From JAICWP01 sp035278025 (GTDB lineage Bacteria > Acidobacteriota > Terriglobia > Terriglobales > Acidobacteriaceae), in the NCBI GenBank assembly GCA_035278025.1, contig DATEJK010000016.1:1-64000 (forward strand): a stretch of DNA of 64,000 nt, read 5' to 3'. The notes under the pieces are model-generated. The model saw only the letters and a program-made list of their open reading frames with translations, did no database searches and was not told the origin of the DNA. Shown here piece after piece: positions 8,192 through 15,029 of the stretch; within the stretch, counting starts at the first letter, position 1, and the number at the start of each line of letters is the position of its first letter. Both the position numbers and the translations under genes were made by a program.

Positions 8192-9100
8192 TCAATACCC
8201 ATAATCCGTTGCCGCCGCGTACGCGTGCTGCTTCACGCCCAGCGCCTCCACCCGCGCGCCGCCAAGCAGTTCCACGTACTGCTCGCAATCGGCAACGCCA
8301 TGCACCCAGCGCTCCAGCCAGGCATCGCTTTCCGCTGGAGTCTTCGTCTGCTGATGGTACTCGCGGAAAAAGAGGTCGTCGCGCTTGTAGTAGCCCTGCA
8401 CCGGCGATGGGTGCGCGCCATAAGGGCACTCCACCACGGCGCTCACCAGGAACCCTGGAATCACAGTCCGGTTGGGATCGCTGGCGATCACGTCGGGGTC
8501 CACGATCTCCTCCGCCACCACAATGACGTGCTTAGCGGCGCGCACCGCCTCCAGCATTACGCCAAAACTTCCCCAGTTGTGCGCATTGCCCTCGGCGTCG
8601 GCGCGCTGGGCGTGCACAATGGTGACGTCGGGGTTGATGGCACGCACCGCCAGCAGCGGCTCCTTGCCTTCAAAGGGCGAAAAAACACCGTAATAGAAAT
8701 GGTTCCCTTTGGGCACGTCGGAGCCCATCGCCGTCCGCGTGGGAATAAAAGGCACGCCCATGGCGCCCGCCTGCAGCCCCAGCGCGATGGAAAAGTTGGT
8801 CATGTTGAAGACCTTGACGGCGCCGCTTTCTGCCGCACGGCGAAAGTTGTACGCCGACCCCATCATGACGTTACCCACCCAGGCGGCAACGATCTCGCTT
8901 ACGCAGCCGCCGGCGATCAGCTGGTCAAACAGAATGTCGGAGATGGGACCAATCAGCCGCAGCCCCCGCTTCTTCTGGCGGACGATCTCGTGTCCCGCGG
9001 CGAAAGGGATGTTCTGCTCCATCTGCAGGCCGAGAGCGACGCTGGCGCCGTCAGGGACGAAGGAGGCGATGGCCTCGCGCATTGTTACGAGCTTAGACAT
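8192..9100 (-). CDS. CoA-transferase family subunit A (glutaconate CoA-transferase / IpdA-like)
   Basis: A 302-residue class I CoA-transferase-fold alpha subunit. Recognisable are the N-terminal GASVALGLQMEQNIP, the LQAGAMGVPFIPTRTAMGSD block at about 109-128 and NPDVTIVHAQRADAEGNA. The family includes glutaconate CoA-transferase A, which moves CoA between acids, and IpdA, which with IpdB hydrolytically opens a ring beta-ketoacyl-CoA. At the place where I believe IpdA has its catalytic Glu this protein has N102, so a transferase role seems more likely; that comparison is from memory. Its partner, subunit B, lies about 1.2 kb upstream in the operon, with a crotonase gene between them, which is unusual for a heteromeric pair. 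Confidence 0.8.
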   Translation of the reverse strand: MSKLVTMREAIASFVPDGASVALGLQMEQNIPFAAGHEIVRQKKRGLRLIGPISDILFDQLIAGGCVSEIVAAWVGNVMMGSAYNFRRAAESGAVKVFNMTNFSIALGLQAGAMGVPFIPTRTAMGSDVPKGNHFYYGVFSPFEGKEPLLAVRAINPDVTIVHAQRADAEGNAHNWGSFGVMLEAVRAAKHVIVVAEEIVDPDVIASDPNRTVIPGFLVSAVVECPYGAHPSPVQGYYKRDDLFFREYHQQTKTPAESDAWLERWVHGVADCEQYVELLGGARVEALGVKQHAYAAATDYGY

Positions 9101-9112
9101 CTCTTTGGACTG

Positions 9113-9209
9113 AGTAATTGTGTAATTGAGTAATCGGGTACTCTAAATCCGCACCTTCGCGATCCTCTCAAATTGCACAATTACCCGATTACACGCTTAC
9201 TCAATTACT
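9113..9209. repeat. AT-rich inverted repeat, family AATTGTGTAATTGAGTAATCGGG, copy 1
   Basis: The left arm GTAATTGTGTAATTGAGTAA, continuing into TCGGGTA (9114-9140), and the right arm ACAATTACCCGATTACACG with TTACTCAATTACT (9177-9209) are near reverse complements. The same arms recur at 55047-55116. The AT-rich palindrome stands out from its GC-rich surroundings and fills the spacer between two cluster genes. Confidence 0.85.
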
Positions 9210-9990
9210 TCCCTCTCCACACCGGCTGCCGCTTCTGCATAAAGGCGCTGATGCCTTCTTTGGCGTCTTCGCTCTGCATCAGTTCGTCCAGGTAAATCTT
9301 CTCCGCCCGCTCCAGGCCCTTAATGAAATGCGCCGCATCCCAGGCGTAGAGCGCTTTCTTGGTAAGCTGAAGAGATGCCGGGCTGAGACTACGTAAGCGC
9401 TCGCAGGTTTCCTCCACCAGTTCATCGAGTTCGCCTTCGGGCACCGCCTCGTTGGCCAGGCCCATCGCGAAGGCGGCGTCGCCAGTAATCTTCCTGCCCG
9501 TCAAAATGAGGTCTGCCGCCCGTTTCTGGCCGATGACCTGTGCGAGCATCGCAGCCGCCACCGGAGGAAAGCATCCCAGGCTGATTTCGGGAAAGCCCCA
9601 GGTGGCCGACTCCGTAGTGAAGGCCAGGTCGCAAACGGCCGCCAACTCCGCCCCTCCGCCCAGGCAGCTGCCGTGCACGGCGGCGATAGTTACCTTCTTG
9701 GAAGCGGCCAGCATGCGCACCACGCCGTGGAAGGTCACCAGCATGTTGCGCACATTGTCAGGCGTGTGCGCCGCCACGTCCACGCCGGCGGAAAATCCTT
9801 TGCCTGCGCCCCGCAGGACAAGAGCGGCAACTTCCAGGCGACCCTCCGCCTCCTCCAGCGCAGGAACAAGTTCTTGCATCATCGGCATGGTGAGGACGTT
9901 GACCGGAGGATTGTTGAACACGATGCGGGCGATCGCGCCGTCATAGTCGAGCGCGATCATGGAGAAGCGGGATTTCGGTTGGGTAGCCAT
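9205..9990 (-). CDS. Crotonase-family protein resembling cyclohexadienoyl-CoA hydratase
   Basis: A 261-residue enoyl-CoA hydratase/isomerase. Both catalytic glutamates are present: E115 in GGGAELAA and E135 in GFPEISLG. The usual GTGG after the second Glu is replaced by FPPVAAAML. Features such as FSAGVDVAAHTPD, CLGGGAELAA, LGCFPPVA and YLDELMQSEDAKEG resemble Dch, the dienoyl-CoA hydratase of anaerobic benzoyl-CoA breakdown, more than ordinary crotonases; this comparison is by memory. Dch adds water to a cyclic dienoyl-CoA. The gene sits between the two CoA-transferase subunit genes. A plain enoyl-CoA hydratase cannot be excluded. Confidence 0.75.
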   Translation of the reverse strand: MATQPKSRFSMIALDYDGAIARIVFNNPPVNVLTMPMMQELVPALEEAEGRLEVAALVLRGAGKGFSAGVDVAAHTPDNVRNMLVTFHGVVRMLAASKKVTIAAVHGSCLGGGAELAAVCDLAFTTESATWGFPEISLGCFPPVAAAMLAQVIGQKRAADLILTGRKITGDAAFAMGLANEAVPEGELDELVEETCERLRSLSPASLQLTKKALYAWDAAHFIKGLERAEKIYLDELMQSEDAKEGISAFMQKRQPVWRGK

Positions 9991-10084
9991 CTCAGTCTTC
10001 TTGTGCCGTCCCTAGAAGGAACTCGTGATCTTTTTGTCAAAGTTCCGAGAACTTCCGTACCCCTCTAAGCTACTCCTCTAGCTC

Positions 10085-10150
10085 TGTCATCCCGAGCGAG
10101 CGCGGCTGAGCGTATGCGAGGAAGCGCGAGTCGAGGGACCTTGTGTTTCC
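10085..10150. repeat. TGTCATCCCGAGCGAG repeat, copy 1
   Basis: TGTCATCCCGAGCGAGCGCG (10085-10104) leads to GCGCGAGTCGAGGGACCTTG and TGTTTCC (10124-10150). The same opening and closing words recur at 18511-18580 and 22121-22186, always in the plus orientation and always between genes. Confidence 0.85.
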
Positions 10151-10238
10151 CCCGGCTCCCGGACATTTCTTATCCCGTCATCAATAGCCAAGCAGAAACC
10201 CTCCAAACAGGTTTTGGACAAGACCTGGTGTTCTCTGT

Positions 10239-10259
10239 GCCCCCGTGTCTTCCGGGGGC
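10239..10259. repeat. GC hairpin downstream of CoA-transferase B
   Basis: GCCCCC (10239-10244) pairs with GGGGGC (10254-10259) across a 9-base loop, just after the stop of the minus-strand CoA-transferase gene. No T-run follows on the minus strand, so it is a processing or attenuating hairpin at best, not a clear intrinsic terminator. Confidence 0.45.
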
Positions 10260-10265
10260 TAATAG

Positions 10266-11054
10266 TCATTTCGTCCAGAAACCTTCCTTGTCGTACTCCC
10301 GAATCGCCTGCAGCTCCGCAGCGCTGGGCACAGGCGTCGCCCCTACCTGCTCGGCAACCCGCAGTTTCCATCCGGTGTTGCGCAGAACGTCTTCCACGCT
10401 GACACCCGGGTGCACCGACGCGAGGTAAGCTTCTCCGTGTTCGCCGAAGCGCAACACTGCCTTGGTTGTAATCACGGCTGAGGGCCCGCCGCGCGGCAGA
10501 CCAACTTTCTTGCGCCAGCCACGGCCATCCCCATTGCCAGGGCTGGTGACGTAGGAGACGCGCTCCGGCAGGCGCCGCTTGTCATGCTCCAGCAGAACCA
10601 CAAAGCGTTGCGCCAGCGAAGCGATGTCGCAAGCGCCGCCGGAGCCGGGCAGGCGTACCAATCCTCTTTCGCCGGCCACCTGAGTGGAGTTCAAGTTGCC
10701 GTAGCGGTCCACCTCCGCGGCGCCCAGAAAACCCAGGTGCACGCGGCCGGACTGCAGCAGGCTCATCACCGCCAGCATGTCCAGGCACTGGGTGGCGCCC
10801 AGAATGTTAGGCGGGTCGGCCATGGTGTAAATCAGCTCGTGCGCCGGCGTAGTGCGAATCACGCCGTTCTCAAACAGTCCTACCGCGTTGGGCGCGTGCG
10901 TGCGCTTGGCTACCACGAAAGCAATCAGGGGCAGCCGCATCCCCACAAATACCACCTCGCCGTCGCGGATCTCCCGCGCCGCAGCCGCCACCATGAGCTC
11001 GCCCATGGTGTAGTCGGAAGCGGTAGTCGTGATATCGGGTACGCTGGTGGTCAC
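10266..11054 (-). CDS. CoA-transferase family subunit B (glutaconate CoA-transferase / IpdB-like)
   Basis: A 262-residue beta subunit of the class I CoA-transferase fold. The segment FVGMRLPLIAFVVAKRTHAP leads into GLFENG, where E62 sits at the position of the catalytic Glu of glutaconate CoA-transferase B. The C-terminal GLPRGGPSAVITTKAVLRF is typical of GctB and IpdB proteins. Retention of E62 favours CoA transfer, for example activating an aromatic acid at the expense of another CoA ester, which would also explain why no CoA ligase is seen. It starts with GTG 11054. Subunit A is encoded further downstream after one intervening gene. Confidence 0.8.
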   Translation of the reverse strand: MTTSVPDITTTASDYTMGELMVAAAAREIRDGEVVFVGMRLPLIAFVVAKRTHAPNAVGLFENGVIRTTPAHELIYTMADPPNILGATQCLDMLAVMSLLQSGRVHLGFLGAAEVDRYGNLNSTQVAGERGLVRLPGSGGACDIASLAQRFVVLLEHDKRRLPERVSYVTSPGNGDGRGWRKKVGLPRGGPSAVITTKAVLRFGEHGEAYLASVHPGVSVEDVLRNTGWKLRVAEQVGATPVPSAAELQAIREYDKEGFWTK

Positions 11055-11061
11055 GATGGTC

Positions 11062-11181
11062 AGCTCTTGGCTCTTAGCTTTTGGCTGTTAGCTTTTGGCT
11101 GTTAGCTTTTGGCTTTTGGCTCTTGGCTCTTGGCTCGGTTCGGAGCTGCCGCGAACAGCTAAAAGCCAAGAGCCAACAGCT
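11062..11181. repeat. Degenerate GCTTTTGGCT word array with inverted arm
   Basis: Seven or so overlapping words of the type CTCTTGGCTCTTAGCTTTTGGCTGTTAGC fill 11062-11134 and are answered by the reverse words AACAGCTAAAAGCCAAGAGC (11154-11173). The right arm runs to the stop codon of the BoxB-like gene (11180-11182). Related words occur at 3848-3885 and 12368-12402. Confidence 0.85.
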
Positions 11182-12355
11182 AGATGTTAATCGCCGACTT
11201 GCGCGGCTCGGCGATGGTTTCCAACGGATCGCGGGCGCCGGTGCGCGGCACGATCCACTTCTTCTCCGTGTTGACAATGTCCAGCAGCAGCTTGTGGTCT
11301 GCCGGCGTTGGCAGCCACTCGCTGCGCTGCCGTTCGTATTCCTTCTCCTCCACCGCTTCGCCAGTATGCGGATGGAATTTCTGCCCTGCCCAGCGCCCGA
11401 TAGTCCGATTGAACTTAATATCAGGAACGTATAGCCGCGGCTGGTCGCCCTTTAGCGCATTGTTGAAACGCTCCACCAGCGTGCTTACCTCCTGGTGATA
11501 AAGGTGGCGGTTGTAGTCGTTCACGTCGTCGAGGTCGGGCGCGTTCTGATTCTTGGGCTCGTCGTAACGACCCTTAATGCCCCAGACATATGCCCAGTGC
11601 GCGGAAGAAGAGTGGTCGGTGCCGAACAGATCGTACGATTCGGAAATCCACTTGTTCAGATATTTCTGGATCAGCCAGGCGGGTACCACCCCGGCTTCCA
11701 CCACGCGCCGCAGGCCGGTGTCGCCGGTGCCCATGTGGAAGGCTTCCTCGCGCAGCATGTAGGACATGGAGCGGCCCAGGGGCGCAAAACCCGAGTACTT
11801 GAGCATCTGCAACTGAAATTTGCCGTCGCGATCCACGAAATCGGTGTAAGCGTACAGGTCCATCCAGTTGTCCACCATCTCATTGAAGGCGTTCAGCAGG
11901 CGCTTGCTCTCATAAGCGCGCCGCTCCAGCATCTTCTGCGCCTCTACCCGGCCGGTCTGGCCGAAGTGTTCGATGAGCAGAGCGCACATCTGCCAGCCGT
12001 GGCGCATTTCCTCGATCATCACGCGCGTAAGCGCCCGGCGGTCCCAGTCTGTGGGCGCGCTTTCGAAGAGGTAACGCTGCTGCTCCACGCTGGCAAACTC
12101 GGTGTCACCCTGGTACACGATCATGTTGAGCAGCGCGTCGCGCATGTTCTGGGTAGGAATCTGGCGCACTGACTCCCACTTCCGCCGCCCCTTGTAGTGG
12201 CCGAACTGAATTTCCTCCGTCTCGATCTGGCCGTAGAGAGTCTGGAACTGGAAGCCGGCGATATCGTCGGTGTTGACGCCTACTTCCTTGCGCCATTCTT
12301 CGAACAGTCCCACCCAGTCGCTGAAGGTCCCGATTCTTGGTACTTTGCCTGGCAT
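11180..12355 (-). CDS. boxB-like: BoxB-like di-iron aryl-CoA epoxidase (phenylacetic acid catabolic protein family)
   Basis: A 391-residue protein of the PaaA/BoxB family. Shared blocks with benzoyl-CoA 2,3-epoxidase BoxB include QGDTEFASVEQQR (82-94), EEMRHGWQM (115-123), DRDGKFQLQML (175-185), REEAFHMG (202-209) and YDLFGTDHSSSA. The six expected iron ligands are present with BoxB spacing: E86, E116, H119, D175, E204 and H207. BoxB uses O2 and electrons from reductase BoxA to epoxidise the ring of benzoyl-CoA. The protein is about 80 residues shorter than the usual BoxB (about 470). No BoxA-like flavin or Fe-S reductase gene is present in the cluster. Start ATG 12355 follows GAGGT. The exact aryl-CoA substrate is not known. 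Confidence 0.85.
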   Translation of the reverse strand: MPGKVPRIGTFSDWVGLFEEWRKEVGVNTDDIAGFQFQTLYGQIETEEIQFGHYKGRRKWESVRQIPTQNMRDALLNMIVYQGDTEFASVEQQRYLFESAPTDWDRRALTRVMIEEMRHGWQMCALLIEHFGQTGRVEAQKMLERRAYESKRLLNAFNEMVDNWMDLYAYTDFVDRDGKFQLQMLKYSGFAPLGRSMSYMLREEAFHMGTGDTGLRRVVEAGVVPAWLIQKYLNKWISESYDLFGTDHSSSAHWAYVWGIKGRYDEPKNQNAPDLDDVNDYNRHLYHQEVSTLVERFNNALKGDQPRLYVPDIKFNRTIGRWAGQKFHPHTGEAVEEKEYERQRSEWLPTPADHKLLLDIVNTEKKWIVPRTGARDPLETIAEPRKSAINI

Positions 12356-12367
12356 AGCACCTCTGTA

Positions 12368-12402
12368 TCAGCTGCTAGCTTCTAGCTGCTGGCTTCTGGC
12401 TC
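12368..12402. repeat. AGCTGCTAGCTTCTAGCTGC word array
   Basis: Four degenerate AGCT-NCT-GGC words fill the 53-base spacer between the BoxB-like gene and the aldehyde dehydrogenase gene. They are similar to the words at 3858-3875 and 11062-11181. Confidence 0.6.
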
Positions 12403-12408
12403 GTGTCG

Positions 12409-13878
12409 TTACACTCCAAGATTCACCCACACGCTCTTCACTTCCGTGTAATGGTCCAGCGCTTCCCTGCCCAATTCCCGGCCGAAGCCCGATTGCTTGA
12501 AACCGCCGAAGGGCAGCGCCGCGTCGTACAGGTTATAAGCATTAATCCAAACGGTGCCCGCCTTCAGGCGGCGCGCCAGACCATGCGCTTTTCTGATGTC
12601 ATTGGTCCAGATGGCAGCCGCCAGCCCATATGCGTTCTGATTAGCCAGCTCCGCCACCTGGTCCAGATCTTCAAATGGAATTGTGGCCAGCACAGGACCA
12701 AAGATTTCTTCCTGCGCGATTGTCATGCTGTTGCTGACGCCATCGAACACCGTGGGCTCGACGAAAAAGCCTTTGCCGCCATCCACGCTGACCCGATTCC
12801 CGCCTGCCACCAACTGCGCGCCTTCCTTCTTGCCCGACTCGATATAGCCCAGCACCGTGTTCATCTGCTGTTCGCTGACGATGGCGCCCAAGCGCGTCTT
12901 GGGATCGAGTGGATCACCGGGTTTTATCTTGCGCGTCCGCTCCACCAGTTTGGAAAGGAAGTCATCGTGCACCCTCTTCTCCACGAACAGGCGCGATCCC
13001 GCGGCGCATACTTCCCCCTTGCCGTAGAAGATGCCGGTAGTCGCGCCCTTCACGGCCGAGTCGAGGTCGGAATCCGCAAATACGATGTTGGGCGATTTGC
13101 CGCCCAGCTCCAGCGTCACCCGCTTCATGGTGTCGGCGGCGCTGCGCATGATTTCCTTGCCCACCATGGTGGAGCCAGTAAAGGCCAGCTTATCCACTCC
13201 AGGGTGCTTCACCAGTTCCCGCCCCGTTTCCGGACCACCGGTAATGATGTTCAGCACGCCTGCCGGAAAGCCGGCCTCCTTTGCCAGTTGTCCCAGGCGG
13301 AGGGCGGTGAGCGGCGTCTGCTCCGCCGGTTTCAGCACCACGGTGTTGCCCGTGGCCAGCGCCGGGCCCAGCTTCCAGGACGTCAGCAGCAAGGGAAAAT
13401 TCCAGGCCACGATGGCGCCCACAACACCCACCGGCTCGCGAAGTGTGTAGGTAAACGCGTCGGCACGCGAAGTGATGGTCTCGCCATGGATTTTGCTGGC
13501 CCAGCCCGCGTAATAGCGGAGCACGTCGCACACCATGGGCATGTCCACGTATCGCGACTCGAAGATGGGCTTACCGTTGTCCAGGGTCTCCAGCTCGGCA
13601 AACTCTTCGATGTTCTTTTCCAGCAGGTCGGCAAGGCGCCACAGCAACTTGCCGCGCTCGCTGGCGGACATCTTCTGCCAGGCGCCGCCGCGTTCGTCAA
13701 AAGCCTTCCGGGCGGCCCTGACCGCGCGGTCCACCTCGCTAGGACCGGCTTCAGCCACCTGGGTGATGACCTCGCCGGTAGCGGGATTGATGGTGTCGAA
13801 GGTCTTTGCGGTCGCCACCCACTCCCCTCCGATCAGGAGCTTGCCGGGTTCTACTTTCGTCTTACTCGCTGCCAGCAT
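12409..13878 (-). CDS. NAD(P)-dependent aldehyde dehydrogenase
   Basis: A complete 489-residue aldehyde dehydrogenase. N160 (AWNFP), E257 (LELGGKSP) and the nucleophile C291 (GEVCAAGSRLFV) are all present, as is the cofactor motif FTGSTMVG (233-240). In the Box pathway BoxD oxidises 3,4-dehydroadipyl-CoA semialdehyde, and this enzyme could fill that step. Its length and motifs, however, are those of the broad betaine/retinal ALDH class rather than clearly BoxD. It lies between the BoxB-like gene and the BoxC-like crotonase gene. A general aldehyde clean-up role is the alternative. Confidence 0.85.
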   Translation of the reverse strand: MLAASKTKVEPGKLLIGGEWVATAKTFDTINPATGEVITQVAEAGPSEVDRAVRAARKAFDERGGAWQKMSASERGKLLWRLADLLEKNIEEFAELETLDNGKPIFESRYVDMPMVCDVLRYYAGWASKIHGETITSRADAFTYTLREPVGVVGAIVAWNFPLLLTSWKLGPALATGNTVVLKPAEQTPLTALRLGQLAKEAGFPAGVLNIITGGPETGRELVKHPGVDKLAFTGSTMVGKEIMRSAADTMKRVTLELGGKSPNIVFADSDLDSAVKGATTGIFYGKGEVCAAGSRLFVEKRVHDDFLSKLVERTRKIKPGDPLDPKTRLGAIVSEQQMNTVLGYIESGKKEGAQLVAGGNRVSVDGGKGFFVEPTVFDGVSNSMTIAQEEIFGPVLATIPFEDLDQVAELANQNAYGLAAAIWTNDIRKAHGLARRLKAGTVWINAYNLYDAALPFGGFKQSGFGRELGREALDHYTEVKSVWVNLGV

Positions 13879-13883
13879 ATCTT

Positions 13884-14072
13884 TTCACCACAAAGGGCAC
13901 GAAGGAATCACAAGGGATTTGAATGGTTTCGTCTGTGCTCGTCGCTTCTGTGTTGAAGGGTCTTGACTCGCAGCCCCCCAATCCGTTCTGTTGTTTTCAC
14001 CACTGAATCAAGAATCACGAAAGGCTTTAACAATTCTTTCTTCTCTTTTTCCTTCGTGTCCTTTGTGGTGAA
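13884..14072. repeat. TTCACCACAAAGGGCACGAAGG inverted pair, copy 1
   Basis: TTCACCACAAAGGGCACGAA (13884-13903) faces CCTTCGTGTCCTTTGTGGTG (14051-14070), about 145 bases apart, in the spacer between the aldehyde dehydrogenase and crotonase genes. Inside are secondary words such as GAATCACAAGG and GAATCACGAAAGG. A second pair lies at 56970-57114 and a single arm at 3891-3911. Confidence 0.9.
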
Positions 14073-14077
14073 TGGCA

Positions 14078-14899
14078 TTATTTCGCGGTGAAGGTCGCGG
14101 GCCGCTTCTCCACGTACGCGGTCAGCCCCTCTTTCGCGTCTTCGCTCTGGAACAATAGCTGCTGGTTCTCGCGTTCCACGGCCAATGCCGACTCCATGGG
14201 AATTTCCCAGCCTGTCTGCACCGCGCGTTTGATGCGTCCCACAGCCTTGGCCGCCTTATTGGGCGGGCAGAACTGCCGGGCGTACTCCATGATGTTTTCC
14301 ATGAAGTTTTCTCGGTCGTAGATGTCGTTGATAATGCCGTACTCCAGCGCCTCTTCGAAGGTGTAGGTATTGCCCGTTACCATCAGCTCGATGGCCTTAC
14401 TCTTCCCCACCAGGCGCGACAGGCGCTGCGTTCCGCCGGTGCCGGGCAGCACGCCCAGGTTGATTTCCGGCAGCCCGATCTTGCCCGAATCCTTGCGCGC
14501 TATGCGGATGTCGGCTGCCATGGCGATCTCCAGTCCGCCGCCGACAGTGTGGCCGTTGAGCGCCGCAATCACCAGCTTGGGCGTGTGCTCCAGCCGCAGC
14601 AGCGTCTCGTTGGCGTGCAGGCAGAAGTAATACTTGAAGGTTGGATCCACGGTGGAGAGCATCTTGATGTTGGCTCCGGCGGAGAAGAACTTGTCGCCCG
14701 CTCCTGTAAGCAGGAGCACGTAAACGTTGTTGTCCATGCGCGCCCGCAGAATGGCGTCCTCCAGCTGCCGCATCATTTCATAGGTGTAAGTATTGGCTGG
14801 CGGGTCGTTCATCTCGATCACCGCCACGCCCGAGTCGGTGCGGTAATTGATCAGCTGCTTGGTGGTTTCGGCGCTTACCGGCTGGGTTGTGGTTGCCAT
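14078..14899 (-). CDS. Crotonase-family enzyme, BoxC-like single domain
   Basis: A 273-residue enoyl-CoA hydratase-fold protein with both catalytic glutamates, E124 (GGGLEIAM) and E145 (GLPEINLG), followed by the normal LPGTGGTQRL. The segment FFSAGANIKML...KYYFCLHANETLLRLE (71-104) resembles the N-terminal half of BoxC, the dihydrolase that cleaves the 2,3-epoxybenzoyl-CoA ring, which usually has two fused crotonase domains and about 550 residues. Here only one domain is present. It is preceded by AAAGGAG seven bases before ATG 14899 and is the first enzyme gene after tetR. Ordinary enoyl-CoA hydratase is the main alternative. Confidence 0.75.
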   Translation of the reverse strand: MATTTQPVSAETTKQLINYRTDSGVAVIEMNDPPANTYTYEMMRQLEDAILRARMDNNVYVLLLTGAGDKFFSAGANIKMLSTVDPTFKYYFCLHANETLLRLEHTPKLVIAALNGHTVGGGLEIAMAADIRIARKDSGKIGLPEINLGVLPGTGGTQRLSRLVGKSKAIELMVTGNTYTFEEALEYGIINDIYDRENFMENIMEYARQFCPPNKAAKAVGRIKRAVQTGWEIPMESALAVERENQQLLFQSEDAKEGLTAYVEKRPATFTAK

Positions 14900-15029
14900 G
14901 TGAGATGCTCCTTTAGAAAGCTCTTCTTAACCAGGCCGCGGAGAACGCTGAGTTCTTGTCGCTCTGAAACGATTCCCCACGACCTCGTATATATTTCCTC
15001 TTCGCTCTGTATGGTTAATAAATGCGTTT

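Noticed and set aside
8192..11054. Assignment of the CoA-transferase pair as IpdAB (steroid ring-opening hydrolase)
   Set aside because: The remembered IpdA catalytic Glu position is Asn102 and the glutaconate CoA-transferase Glu is kept in subunit B. No other steroid ring-degradation gene was recognised in the window.
12403..13956. A 517-codon plus-strand frame opposite the aldehyde dehydrogenase gene
   Set aside because: It lies antisense to a complete, well-conserved enzyme; long antisense frames are expected in GC-rich genes with strong third-position bias.
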